The notes under the pieces: generated by a model
Databases searched by the model: none
What the model saw: only the letters and a program-made list of their open reading frames with translations
What the model was told of the DNA's origin: nothing
Part shown: positions 8,605 through 16,152 of the stretch, one piece after another
Layout: each line of letters begins with the position of its first letter
How positions within the stretch are numbered: the stretch's first letter is position 1
Position numbers and translations under genes: made by a program
Assembly: GCF_001700315.1 (NCBI RefSeq)
Contig: NZ_MASJ01000001.1
Location: 434,001 to 498,000 of the forward strand
DNA: 64,000 nucleotides
Direction of reading: 5' to 3'
Source of the DNA: Caryophanon tenue
GTDB lineage: Bacteria; Bacillota; Bacilli; Bacillales_A; Planococcaceae

Positions 8605-8838
8605 GGAGACTGGGACAGAACCCTATTTCTGATGAAAATAAGTGTATTGAGATGATAAGAATTTGCGGGTGCGTTCCGACACAAGCGGCGACTTCTGCAG
8701 GAATAGCATGAGCTTGAGACTACAGGCTCAGGCCATGCCTGCGAAACGCGTCCGCTATGTGGCGTAGCACCCAAAGCAGAAAAATATCCTTCAGCAGTTG
8801 TCATTGCTGAAGGATATTTCCTTTTGTCCCAATCTCTT
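8605..8838. repeat. Structured intergenic repeat with terminal inverted repeats
   Basis: This gene-free stretch of about 340 bases holds a 234-base element. Its ends are GAGACTGGGACAGAA at 8606-8620 and the matching inverted TTTGTCCCAATCTC at 8823-8836. Inside is a GC-richer core unlike the surrounding DNA and a strong hairpin, ATATCCTTCAGCA / TGCTGAAGGATAT, at about 8786-8818. Related pieces occur at 25219 and 27428. It codes for no credible protein. It looks like a MITE-like or REP/bcr-type mobile repeat of Bacillales. Confidence 0.6.
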
Positions 8839-8882
8839 TTGCTTTTGTCTTGAAGTCTTGTCTAGCTTGTTATCGTAATTGC

Positions 8883-10199
8883 TTACTGAATATAATCTTT
8901 TACAAGCTGGAACATATCTTTGTAGCGCATATTATACACTTTATAAAAAGCGTCTTTATCGGGCATCTTTTTTGTCAGCTGTAAATATTCTAAGAGCGCA
9001 TCTTTACCATATTTTTTTTCAAGAAGGGCAATTGCGACAATCGACTCTTCACTATAGGGTTCGTATTCATCCATAAAGCCTTGTTCTTTAATAATGGCAA
9101 CATATTTACTAAATAGTGTTGTCTCTGTAAACGATTGTTTGTTCTCAGCAAATAAAGCGCCGATATTATCAGCAATCGCTTCTTCAACCCATACAGTACT
9201 AATGTAGTTTTCGTACTCATTTAATAGCATCCAATGGAAGTATTCATGGTTCATAAGCGTAACGTCTGGTTTTGTATATGGTTTTTCTTGTAAATTCGTT
9301 GTTAAGACGATGACATTTTCAATGGAATTAATCCAGCCTAAAATAAACGGGTCATCGATGAGTTCCCCTTTGTATAAATACGTATCTTTATCATAATCCA
9401 AAATAAGGAAGCGTGTTTTTTGCGAAGGCGTAAAGCCAAAGTACGCGGCAGCTTGATGGACTTCCTCATTTGTGAAAGCATTTGCGTATGCTTTTACATA
9501 ATCATAAGGAATCGAAGGTGAGCCGTAAAACATGCCATATTTTGTTTGGATTTTTGTTAACTTCTCTAAATACTTTTCATACTCACTGTCATGGACAGGT
9601 GAGAGTGGGAGTGTATCTTCATACTGCAAACGATAAAAAAATACAGCAAAGTGCTGACGTGTTACATATACACCAGGGCGATATGTTTTATCACTATAGC
9701 CCGTTGTCGCACCAGTTGTGACTAACGCGCCAATATATGTATTAAATTGATGTGAAGGTAACACATCTTTGAAGGCAGTAGTAGACTGCGGCTCTAACTG
9801 GAAAGCATTTGCTAAAATTTTAGCGAGTTGCCCACGCGTTAATGGATTATTTGGTGAATAGAACCCATTGTTGCCGTCTATTATACCGGCACGATATAAT
9901 GCTTGAATGTCTTTATAGTACGGATGTGTACTTGGGACATCTGAAAATGTCGTTGCAGGACGAATCGCTTTTAATGGAAGCGCGCGGTTTAATATAGCCG
10001 CTACGTGTGCACGCGTTACAACGGCAGATGGAGCAAATGTACCGTTAGCATAACCGGTAATTGTACCATCATAAGCAAGCTGTTCAAGCATTGTATGATA
10101 CGGGTTCGTTTTCGGAACATCTGTAAACTTCGCTTGAGTAGGAAGCGCCATTGTTACGAAGCATAGCACACTGAGGCATATGATTCGAATAAAGCGCAA
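8883..10199 (-). CDS. SLH-domain surface protein with HExxH metalloprotease-like region
   Basis: A 438-residue exported protein. A signal peptide (LRFIRIICLSVLCF..., cleavage after TQA) is followed by three S-layer homology repeats at about residues 25-200 (FTDVPKTNPYH, FSDVPSTHPYY, FKDVLPSHQF), which bind pyruvylated wall polymer. The C-terminal half has HEYFH, the HExxH zinc signature, and about 20 residues later WVEEAIADNIGAL, where a third zinc ligand (Glu) is expected in gluzincins of the peptidase MA type. It is therefore a likely wall-anchored zinc protease. The TTG at 10199 is chosen because AAGGAG lies 9 bases before it; an ATG at 10217 would put that site inside the gene and further ATGs upstream lack a site. 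It is monocistronic. Confidence 0.8.
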   Translation of the reverse strand: MRFIRIICLSVLCFVTMALPTQAKFTDVPKTNPYHTMLEQLAYDGTITGYANGTFAPSAVVTRAHVAAILNRALPLKAIRPATTFSDVPSTHPYYKDIQALYRAGIIDGNNGFYSPNNPLTRGQLAKILANAFQLEPQSTTAFKDVLPSHQFNTYIGALVTTGATTGYSDKTYRPGVYVTRQHFAVFFYRLQYEDTLPLSPVHDSEYEKYLEKLTKIQTKYGMFYGSPSIPYDYVKAYANAFTNEEVHQAAAYFGFTPSQKTRFLILDYDKDTYLYKGELIDDPFILGWINSIENVIVLTTNLQEKPYTKPDVTLMNHEYFHWMLLNEYENYISTVWVEEAIADNIGALFAENKQSFTETTLFSKYVAIIKEQGFMDEYEPYSEESIVAIALLEKKYGKDALLEYLQLTKKMPDKDAFYKVYNMRYKDMFQLVKDYIQ

Positions 10200-10422
10200 A
10201 GTTGTCAACTCCTTCATATACGTATTTATTATAAATAATAGTAAAAATAATAAATAAAGTATAGGGTTATACAAAAAAATGAGACCTTTAGCTAAAAAAA
10301 ATCAAATTCATGCTACAAATTTCGCGTAAAGCACCGTAGTAAAATATAAAGAGTCACCTCTTGCATTTTTCATATGTTGTTCATAAAGTAAAGGTGTATA
10401 TCAAAAAGGAGGACCACCGTCG

Positions 10423-10578
10423 ATGATTTTACCACAGCAAATTACAGCGCTTTTTGCATCATTATCAGAAGAAGAGGTAAAGGCGTTACTTGTAGAAATT
10501 TTTATCGCGCGTAACTACGGCAACCAAGAGATGATTATGAAACTAAATGAAATCGCAGAGCGTTACAATTTAGTGTAA
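10423..10578 (+). CDS. Small conserved-looking protein, 51 residues
   Basis: A short acidic helical protein that starts MILPQQITALF and ends AERYNLV. It begins at an ATG 9 bases after the excellent site AAAAAGGAGG (10404-10412) and ends just before a strong terminator, so it forms a complete one-gene unit. Residues 15-50 would form two amphipathic helices. I do not recognise the family; small regulatory or sporulation-related proteins are common in this position in Bacillales, but nothing here proves it. Confidence 0.65.
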   Translation: MILPQQITALFASLSEEEVKALLVEIFIARNYGNQEMIMKLNEIAERYNLV

Positions 10579-10596
10579 TGTATGTGGTTGCATAGT

Positions 10597-10642
10597 AAAA
10601 GAGAGTACCGTCTGACAGTGTTTACAGACGGTACTCTCTTTT
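10597..10642. terminator. Bidirectional intrinsic terminator
   Basis: An 18-base perfect inverted repeat (AAAAGAGAGTACCGTCTG at 10597-10614, complement at 10625-10642) with a 10-base loop and T/A runs at both ends. It ends the 51-residue gene on the plus strand and the LCP gene on the minus strand. Confidence 0.9.
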
Positions 10643-10646
10643 ACGT

Positions 10647-11603
10647 TTATAGTGTTTCGGCAAGATGTTGCTGTAATTTGCGACTGACTTGCATGACTTC
10701 TACATCATCCGCAATATAATACCAAAGTTCATCAATCGTTTGACCGTGCCCTTTTTCAAGCTGGATTTGTTCGATTTGCTTGTTAAAATCATTGTAGCGC
10801 ATAATAAGTTCATGTAATTGCTTAGATGTCACATTCATATGTACATTATTGCCAAGCACTTCAAACATATTGTCGAGCTTTGTTATAAGCGTTGCAGGGT
10901 TTTTCGCTTCTGCTAAAACAGCTTGTAATAACAAACGTTGGCGCGTTTGACGACCGAAATCTCCACGCGGGTCTTCATAGCGAATGCGTGAAAAGACAAG
11001 TGCTTCGTCACCGTTTAATGTAATATGCCCTTTAGGGAAATGATAATTACGGTAAGTTAAGGCAAGGTCATTGTCCACTTCGACGCCACCAAATGTATCA
11101 ATCAGTGTTAAAAATCCTTCCATATTTACTTTCACATAAAAATCAATAGGCATTTGTAAAAAATGTTCGACTGTTGACAGTGCCATTGAGACACCGCCAT
11201 GTGCATAGGCGTGATTGATTTTTTCAACTGTCCCATGTCCGACGATTTCTGTACGTGTATCACGCGGAATACTTAGCATTTTAATTGTACCTACATGTGG
11301 ATTTACCGTTAAGACAATCATCGTGTCACTGCGACCGACATCATTGTCACGTTCGTCAACACCAAGTAGCAATACCGAAAACGGACGAAGCTCATCCGTT
11401 TGCTCATCAATGAGTAGAGCGTTCGAAGTGGTGTCATCGTTCGCTGTTGCTAGTTCGAGTTCATGTTCAATTGGCTTTGTGATTTTTTCGAGCGTTTCTT
11501 GGAATGTAATATATTGATTGACTGCCCATGTTAGCGGAACGACGATAAGTATTGTCAAAAAAATAACGATAACAGGGCGCCAGCGAATTTGTTTGTGCAT
11601 CAT
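10647..11603 (-). CDS. LytR-CpsA-Psr (LCP) family cell-wall polymer ligase
   Basis: A 318-residue membrane-anchored extracellular enzyme. One N-terminal membrane helix (residues about 11-28) precedes a LCP domain at about 75-240. Family motifs are present: LLLGVDERDNDVGRSDTM, SIPRDTR, EKINHAYAHGG and the arginine/aspartate-rich VFSRIRYEDPRGDFGRQ. LCP proteins move teichoic acid or other anionic polymers from undecaprenyl phosphate to peptidoglycan outside the membrane. AAAGGA lies 7 bases upstream of the first of two adjacent ATG codons. It stands alone in a convergent arrangement with the small gene at 10423. Confidence 0.92.
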   Translation of the reverse strand: MMHKQIRWRPVIVIFLTILIVVPLTWAVNQYITFQETLEKITKPIEHELELATANDDTTSNALLIDEQTDELRPFSVLLLGVDERDNDVGRSDTMIVLTVNPHVGTIKMLSIPRDTRTEIVGHGTVEKINHAYAHGGVSMALSTVEHFLQMPIDFYVKVNMEGFLTLIDTFGGVEVDNDLALTYRNYHFPKGHITLNGDEALVFSRIRYEDPRGDFGRQTRQRLLLQAVLAEAKNPATLITKLDNMFEVLGNNVHMNVTSKQLHELIMRYNDFNKQIEQIQLEKGHGQTIDELWYYIADDVEVMQVSRKLQQHLAETL

Positions 11604-11768
11604 GAAGTAGTCCTTTACACATATATTTTTTATTATAAATTAGTGTACCATATTAGCTACATTTGCCAATGTAGTAAATAAAAATGAATAGCATTAAATC
11701 AAAAAATGGAAGAAGCGGTCCACTTTTCATGAAGTAGACGTTATATAAAGAGCAAGGAGGGTGATACA

Positions 11769-12419
11769 ATGGTGCAATTTATCGAAAAGTGGATAGGATC
11801 TGCGCAATATGCGAAAAAAAGTCCTTATGCGATGAAAGCTGAAACGATTACGGTGCATAATACAGCAAATGATGCGTCTGCGCTGCGGGAGATTGATTAT
11901 ATGACGACAAATGACCGGTACGTGTCGTTTCATACAGCGATAGATGATGTGTCGATTGTGCAAGCTATTCCATATACACGCAATGCGTTTCACGCAGGTG
12001 ACGGTGCGAACGGCGAAGGGAACCGTTCGTCTATTAGTATTGAAATTTGCTACTCTAAGTCTGGAGGTGCACGTTATAAACAGGCAGAGGAAAATGCGGT
12101 GCAATATATTGCGGTATTATTAGCAGAACGTAATTGGGGCGTTGACCGTCTACGGCAGCATTATCATTGGTCTAAAAAGAATTGCCCGCATCGTATACGC
12201 GATGAAAAAAGATGGGCCTCTTTTGTGGCTCGCATTGAAGCGGCACTGCGCACACAACGCTTTCACCAGCATATGCATTATTCGGTCGTTGAAGGTGCGA
12301 ATGCATTCCGCGTGCAGTCGGGGAAATACACGACAAAAGAAGCGGCAGAGCAAGCAGCAGGAAAAGCGCTAGCAAGTGGTGCACTGCATTATGTGACCAT
12401 TATTGGTGTGAAGGAGTAG
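11769..12419 (+). CDS. N-acetylmuramoyl-L-alanine amidase (Amidase_2)
   Basis: A 216-residue enzyme that would cut the amide bond between muramic acid and L-alanine. The zinc site of the amidase_2/PGRP fold is visible: His in ITVHNTAN near residue 30, His in HYHWSKKNCPHR and the Cys/His pair that follows (about 137-145). Residues 60-80 (FHTAIDD, FHAGDG) match CwlA/XlyA-like amidases. After about residue 170 a short SPOR-like module (FRVQSGKYTTKEAAEQAA) may bind glycan. There is no signal peptide, as in CwlA-type enzymes, so export or release is not explained. AAGGAGGGTG precedes the ATG. Confidence 0.87.
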   Translation: MVQFIEKWIGSAQYAKKSPYAMKAETITVHNTANDASALREIDYMTTNDRYVSFHTAIDDVSIVQAIPYTRNAFHAGDGANGEGNRSSISIEICYSKSGGARYKQAEENAVQYIAVLLAERNWGVDRLRQHYHWSKKNCPHRIRDEKRWASFVARIEAALRTQRFHQHMHYSVVEGANAFRVQSGKYTTKEAAEQAAGKALASGALHYVTIIGVKE

Positions 12420-12468
12420 GTGAAACCTTTTACGATGCCTCTACGTATACGTAAGAGGGGTGATGTGA

Positions 12469-12765
12469 ATGGTTGGCATGATCATGATTGGGATATTTGT
12501 GGCAAGTGTTCGGCTTTTGATGGATCGACATAGTTTGCGTAAATTAGTGAAAAAACAGCGCATTCAATTTAGCGCAGCCTATTTGATTGGCTATGCTATT
12601 ATTTTTGGAATCGGTGCGTGGTTAATGGATTGGTCAGAAACGCTTGCTGTGCATAGTATTGTTCAAACAATTATTTTCTTCGGCTTATTTTTCATCGTAT
12701 TTTTTACTGTACATGTGCTGTTAGTGTATATAGCTCCGGTTTCAGATAAAGAGGACGTATCATAA
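12469..12765 (+). CDS. Small integral membrane protein
   Basis: A 98-residue protein with three predicted membrane helices (about residues 3-16, 33-54 and 62-88), a basic loop after the first helix (RLLMDRHSLRKLVKKQR), and a charged tail. I do not recognise a family. It begins 49 bases after the amidase gene, with GAGGGGTG upstream of the ATG, so it may be expressed from the amidase transcript. The hairpin at 12773-12814 follows. Confidence 0.7.
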   Translation: MVGMIMIGIFVASVRLLMDRHSLRKLVKKQRIQFSAAYLIGYAIIFGIGAWLMDWSETLAVHSIVQTIIFFGLFFIVFFTVHVLLVYIAPVSDKEDVS

Positions 12766-12772
12766 ATAGAAG

Positions 12773-12814
12773 CGCGCTATACGCTATCGTTTAGATGGAT
12801 GCATAGCGCGTTTT
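12773..12814 (+). terminator. Intrinsic terminator
   Basis: Arms CGCGCTAT (12773-12780) and ATAGCGCG (12803-12810) enclose 22 bases that can extend the stem, followed by TTTT. It ends the amidase and membrane-protein unit. Confidence 0.6.
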
Positions 12815-12840
12815 AATGTGTAGAGAGAAGTTATATGCTG

Positions 12841-12900
12841 TTATAGGTTTTCATCAGCATAATCGGTACGGTGGCGTTGCAGCCAAGTTATAAACGTAAT
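12841..12900 (-). CDS. Candidate 19-residue peptide with ATT start
   Basis: Downstream of the minus-strand acetyltransferase gene, AAAAGGAG (12906-12913) is followed after 5 bases by the frame ATT ACG TTT ATA, which runs 19 codons to TAA and would give ITFITWLQRHRTDYADENL. No ATG, GTG or TTG is available in that frame. The ribosome binding site is as good as any in the window, yet the start would have to be the rare ATT codon. It may instead be a decayed small gene. Confidence 0.3.
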   Translation of the reverse strand: MTFITWLQRHRTDYADENL

Positions 12901-12922
12901 GATAACTCCTTTTGCATATGAC

Positions 12923-13444
12923 TTAAAAATGAACGCGACTTACGTCAACGACCATTAAATCTTCATCGTAGTAGCGGTCTAAATATTTGAGCGCATTTTT
13001 TTCGTGTCCGTATTTCACAAAACCAACTTTTTCATATAAAGCAATGGCGCTATCATTGCTTGAAATCACACTTAAATTAAGCTGTTCAAGTCCGTCAATA
13101 AGTTCACATTCGCGTACGAAATGCATCAGCAGCTGAAGACCTACTTTTTGATTGCGCATTTCTTGCGTCACATACATCGCAAAAAGTGTTCCTTTATGGC
13201 GCATTTTTTGGCTTATTTCGCGTTTAAATGATACGATGCCACGCAATGTTTGGTCAGCGTCAAATGCCCCGATTACAAACTGCTCATTTGGAATTTCGAC
13301 TAAGCGCTTGGCGACATCATCATTTGAAAATTGTACTTCACGTTCATAGGTAGAACCGAAAACTTCAGGATTTTTTTGTAGTGCTTGTAAGCGTAGCTCC
13401 TGATAAGCTGTCGCGTCATCTACGGTTAATTTACGAATTAACAT
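12923..13444 (-). CDS. GNAT family N-acetyltransferase
   Basis: A 173-residue GNAT acetyltransferase. The acetyl-CoA loop is in MYVTQEMRNQKVGLQLL near residue 100 (a Q/R-x-x-x-V-G variant), followed by LNLSVISSNDSAIALYEKVGFVKYG, the classic C-terminal core of this family with the N-x-x-A-x-x-x-Y-x-x-x-G-F pattern. The start is the ATG at 13444, after GGGGGG at 13446-13451 on the minus strand; a start 15 bases earlier would cover that site. It is divergent from brxA. Substrate unknown. Confidence 0.87.
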   Translation of the reverse strand: MLIRKLTVDDATAYQELRLQALQKNPEVFGSTYEREVQFSNDDVAKRLVEIPNEQFVIGAFDADQTLRGIVSFKREISQKMRHKGTLFAMYVTQEMRNQKVGLQLLMHFVRECELIDGLEQLNLSVISSNDSAIALYEKVGFVKYGHEKNALKYLDRYYDEDLMVVDVSRVHF

Positions 13445-13550
13445 GAACAATCCCCCCATTTATGTGTAAGGCTCATTTATACTTACTTCTCATTATAGCT
13501 TGCTGGCTAAAAAATACATACTAAAATCACTAATAGCGCAATTCAAACGT

Positions 13551-13580
13551 TTGTACTTCCCTGAAAATCCTTGCTATAAT
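13551..13580 (+). promoter_or_regulatory. SigA-type promoter for brxA
   Basis: TTGTAC at 13551-13556 and TATAAT at 13575-13580 with an 18-base spacer; a TG at 13572-13573 gives an extended -10 element. It lies 35 bases in front of brxA. Confidence 0.65.
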
Positions 13581-13615
13581 GGGCATTGTGAATAGAAATG
13601 AAAGAGGGTATTTTA

Positions 13616-14047
13616 ATGAACGCTTACGATGAATATATGAAACAAGTAGTCCGCCCAATGCGCGCAGAATTAACAGAGGCTGGCTTTACAGAATTAACAA
13701 CAGCAGATGCTGTACACGAATTTATGGCGGAAAAAACAGGGACATCTCTTGTTGTCATTAACTCAGTATGTGGTTGTGCGGCAGGTTTAGCTCGTCCAGC
13801 AGCGCGTGAAGCGGTAGAAGAAGTAGCAGTAGATAACTTAGTAACGGTATTTGCTGGTCAAGATCCTGAAGCGACAGCAGCAATGCGTGGTTACTTTGAT
13901 GAAGTACCACCAAGCTCACCATCAATGGCGATTTTAAAAGATGGACAATTAGCATACTTCATTCCTCGTGAAAACATTGAGGGCTTCCCAATGGAGCAAA
14001 TTAAAGCGCATTTAACAGACGTATTAAAGCAAGTATGTGCGGAGTAA
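13616..14047 (+). CDS. brxA: Bacilliredoxin BrxA (YphP)
   Basis: A 143-residue thioredoxin-fold protein of the YphP/YqiW family. The active site is C52-G-C54 in SVCGCAAGLARPAA, the signature of bacilliredoxins, which remove bacillithiol from mixed disulfides on proteins after oxidative or hypochlorite stress. The segments ELTTADAVHEFM and PPSSPSMAILKDG align better with BrxA than with BrxB. ATG at 13616 follows AAAGAGGG. The last 13 bases overlap the next gene, a methyltransferase in another frame, so the two are translated together. A strong promoter lies directly upstream. Confidence 0.93.
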   Translation: MNAYDEYMKQVVRPMRAELTEAGFTELTTADAVHEFMAEKTGTSLVVINSVCGCAAGLARPAAREAVEEVAVDNLVTVFAGQDPEATAAMRGYFDEVPPSSPSMAILKDGQLAYFIPRENIEGFPMEQIKAHLTDVLKQVCAE

Positions 14048-14823
14048 CAATTGTTACAACAGCAGGACGACCTGATGCACAAAGTGAAGCGCTCGCACAG
14101 CAAGCAGCTAATGCGCTGCAGTGTCGCTTTGTATCACGTCAAAAACGTTCTGTGCAAAAGTTAAGCAGCCACTATGATGCGCATGTTATCGTAGCTGGTA
14201 AAGAACGCTATGAATATTTTGCGAAAGGTGCTTCGGCGCCTTTCTTTTTTCATCCAAATTCAGCGGCGTTTCGTTTAAAAAGGATTGCGCGGGGAGAACG
14301 TGAGCCATTTTTAGACGCAACGGTATTACGTGCAGGCATGAGCTTTTTAGACTGTACGCTCGGTATTGGCTCAGATAGTTTAGTTGCTGCATACGTTGTC
14401 GGAGAACAAGGCAGCGTAACAGGGTTAGAAGCAAATACAAATATCGCATTTATTGTGAAGCAAGGTATGTATATGTATGATACGACGGAATTGCCATTAA
14501 CTGCTTGTATGCGCCATATTGAAGTTGTGGCGACAGAAGCGGTAGCGTATTTACAACAGCAACCTGACAATAGTGTGGACGTTGTATATATGGACCCGAT
14601 GTTTGAAGAAGTAATTGAAGAGTCCACAAACTTTACGGCGTTACGTGAAGCGGGCGAACATATTACATTAAGTGAGCAGTGGGTACATGAAGCAAAGCGC
14701 GTAGCACGTCAGCGTGTTGTATTAAAGGCGCATTATACATCTACATGGTTTACACAATACGGCTTTTTACAGCAAAAACGAGAGAGCGCCAAGTTTCATT
14801 TTGGTGTGTGGGAAAAAGAATAA
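14035..14823 (+). CDS. Class I SAM-dependent methyltransferase, RsmJ/YpiP-like
   Basis: A 262-residue protein. The SAM-binding motif I is LDCTLGIGSDSLVAAYVVG at about residue 104, the acidic end of strand 2 is GLEAN, and the catalytic motif IV is VVYMDPMFEE at about 183, very close to the D-P-M-F signature of RsmJ, which methylates guanosine in 16S rRNA. The N-terminal 100 residues (VTTAGRPDAQSEALAQQAA) also fit that class. It overlaps brxA by 13 bases, and a similar brxA-methyltransferase neighbourhood (ypiP) is known from B. subtilis. RNA methylation is probable; the exact base is not known. Confidence 0.8.
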   Translation: MCGVTIVTTAGRPDAQSEALAQQAANALQCRFVSRQKRSVQKLSSHYDAHVIVAGKERYEYFAKGASAPFFFHPNSAAFRLKRIARGEREPFLDATVLRAGMSFLDCTLGIGSDSLVAAYVVGEQGSVTGLEANTNIAFIVKQGMYMYDTTELPLTACMRHIEVVATEAVAYLQQQPDNSVDVVYMDPMFEEVIEESTNFTALREAGEHITLSEQWVHEAKRVARQRVVLKAHYTSTWFTQYGFLQQKRESAKFHFGVWEKE

Positions 14824-14831
14824 TAATCTAC

Positions 14832-14871
14832 ATAGCCGCAGATGGAAGCATATGTCTGCGGCTATTTTTTT
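14832..14871 (+). terminator. Intrinsic terminator
   Basis: ATAGCCGCAGA at about 14832-14842 pairs with TCTGCGGCTAT at 14855-14865, followed by a run of T. It ends the brxA-methyltransferase unit. Confidence 0.85.
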
Positions 14872-14916
14872 GTTTTGGTTTGTGATAGAATGTTCTGAAA
14901 AAAAGAGGTGTAAGTT

Positions 14917-15717
14917 ATGATACGACGTTTAACAGCGCAAGATCACGAAGCAGTAATGGCACTTGTACAACCGAAAGCTGCAGAAAATGTTTTTTTGATC
15001 GGAGATATTGAAGCTTATGGCTATGATGATGCAATTCAAACGATATGGGGAGAGTTCGAAGGGGAGGCATTAATAGCTGTTTTATTACGCTATGATAGCA
15101 ATTACATCCCGTATGCAACAGGTACATTTAATGTAGACGCTTTTGGCCAAATAATTATGCAACATGAAGGGCCATTTGAAGTGAGCGGGCTAGCACATCT
15201 TGTCAAACCAATTATTGCACAAATTGACTGTGCTATTATTCAGCAAAAAGATACATATTATGCGGCATGTTATGCATTGGCATACGAACCAAATGATAGT
15301 AATTTACAAGCAGTAGAGCGTTTAACAGCAGCAGACTATGCAGAGGAAGTCGAGATGCTGTTATCGATTCCTGAATTTAAACATGCACAAATCTCGGTTG
15401 CTGCGCGTCAACGTGCGGCACAGTATAAAACTGGACGTACATATATAATGCGACAAGATGGCCAGATTGTCGCATCGGCTTCGACAACAGCTGAAAACTC
15501 GCAATCTGCGATGATTGTAGGTGTTGGTACAAAACCTGGTTATACAAGACAAGGATATGCTACATATTGTATGGAGAAGTTATGTAGGGAATTACTCGCA
15601 GAAGGCAAGTCACTGTGTTTGTTTTACGATAATCCAGCAGCAGGGAAAATTTATAAACGTTTAGGCTTTGAGGATATAGGTATGTGGACAATGGTGCGCT
15701 ACACAGACAATCATTGA
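14917..15717 (+). CDS. GNAT family N-acetyltransferase, two-domain type
   Basis: A 266-residue protein whose C-terminal third is a GNAT domain: residues about 190-250 carry VGVGTKPGYTRQGYATYCMEKL, the acetyl-CoA loop, and LFYDNPAAGKIYKRLGF, the last core motif. The N-terminal half resembles the degenerate GNAT half seen in FR47-like double proteins. The substrate is unknown. AAAGAGGTG precedes the ATG. Its stop is immediately before the strong promoter of the structured RNA candidate; that promoter's -35 box, TTGACG, covers the stop codon. Confidence 0.82.
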   Translation: MIRRLTAQDHEAVMALVQPKAAENVFLIGDIEAYGYDDAIQTIWGEFEGEALIAVLLRYDSNYIPYATGTFNVDAFGQIIMQHEGPFEVSGLAHLVKPIIAQIDCAIIQQKDTYYAACYALAYEPNDSNLQAVERLTAADYAEEVEMLLSIPEFKHAQISVAARQRAAQYKTGRTYIMRQDGQIVASASTTAENSQSAMIVGVGTKPGYTRQGYATYCMEKLCRELLAEGKSLCLFYDNPAAGKIYKRLGFEDIGMWTMVRYTDNH

Positions 15718-15743
15718 CGAATACTACATAATTCTGGTATAAT
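15714..15743 (+). promoter_or_regulatory. Strong SigA promoter before the structured RNA
   Basis: TTGACG at 15714-15719, 18-base spacer, TATAAT at 15738-15743, with an extended TGG just before the -10 box. This is among the closest matches to the SigA consensus in the window. Transcription would begin at about 15747-15750, where no coding frame starts. Confidence 0.75.
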
Positions 15744-15746
15744 AAA

Positions 15747-16012
15747 GGAAGTGCTATTTTAGGTAGCAATATTCGATTTGGCATTTCGCTGAATATTTTT
15801 GAACATACTTATTCACACTGGCGCATGCTTCGGGGCTGCAAGGACGCAAAAGTAGGTAGGGTTTGCGTTGCTTAAGTTAGAAGATAACAGTGGAGTGAAC
15901 CGCGGCATTACAGTTTACACAAGGATACTTGTTTTTATATTTTTTTCACTGTCCGTTTGCTAAAACCGAGCTTGCTCGAACAATCCAAACGACAGACTTC
16001 CCCAGATGAGTG
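15747..16012 (+). ncRNA. Unassigned structured RNA candidate
   Basis: A 435-base stretch without a plus-strand gene. From the predicted start, GGAAGT (15747-15752) can pair with ACTTCC (15996-16001), closing a domain of about 255 bases. Inside are TTCA+CACTG (15812-15820) with CAGTG+TGAA (15888-15899), ACGCAAA with TTTGCGT (15844-15868), CGTTTG with CAAACG (15954-15991) and CGAGC-TT-GCTCG (15967-15978). A short hairpin plus T-run at 15919-15946 could be a terminator giving a 200-base RNA. Size and long-hairpin shape recall 6S RNA, but I cannot match it to 6S, SRP, RNase P or tmRNA, nor to a riboswitch class with certainty. Confidence 0.5.
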
Positions 16013-16055
16013 GGTGGAAACGAACAATCGAATGAATGTTATCTATTAAATACTA

Positions 16056-16088
16056 AAGGGGTGTTATCCATTATGGATAACGCCCCTT
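16056..16088. terminator. Strong hairpin, probable terminator
   Basis: AAGGGG-T-GTTATCCA (16056-16070) pairs with TGGATAAC-G-CCCCTT (16074-16088) around TTA; the T/G pair is a wobble. There is no T-run after it on the plus strand, so termination strength is uncertain. It may end the structured RNA transcript. Confidence 0.5.
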
Positions 16089-16152
16089 GTCCAATTTATC
16101 GGCATATTTGCAAAAAAAGTGGGTAAACATAGTATGTACCCGTTATGAAGTA

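Noticed and set aside
8490-8804. 104-codon frame on the minus strand inside the repeat element
   Set aside because: It lies in the GC-rich repeat core and overlaps the VOC gene, has no ribosome binding site and odd composition.
11769-12419. Amidase as evidence of a prophage
   Set aside because: The enzyme resembles phage endolysins, but no holin, structural or integrase gene is nearby.
15888-15915. T-box-like sequence GGAGTGAACCGCGG
   Set aside because: It differs from the T-box consensus (TGGNACCGCG) and no aminoacyl-tRNA synthetase or amino-acid gene follows.
15747-16012. RNase P, SRP or tmRNA at this site
   Set aside because: I could not find the RNase P GAAAGTCC core, the SRP apical loop or the tmRNA acceptor end. 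6S RNA could be neither confirmed nor excluded by eye.
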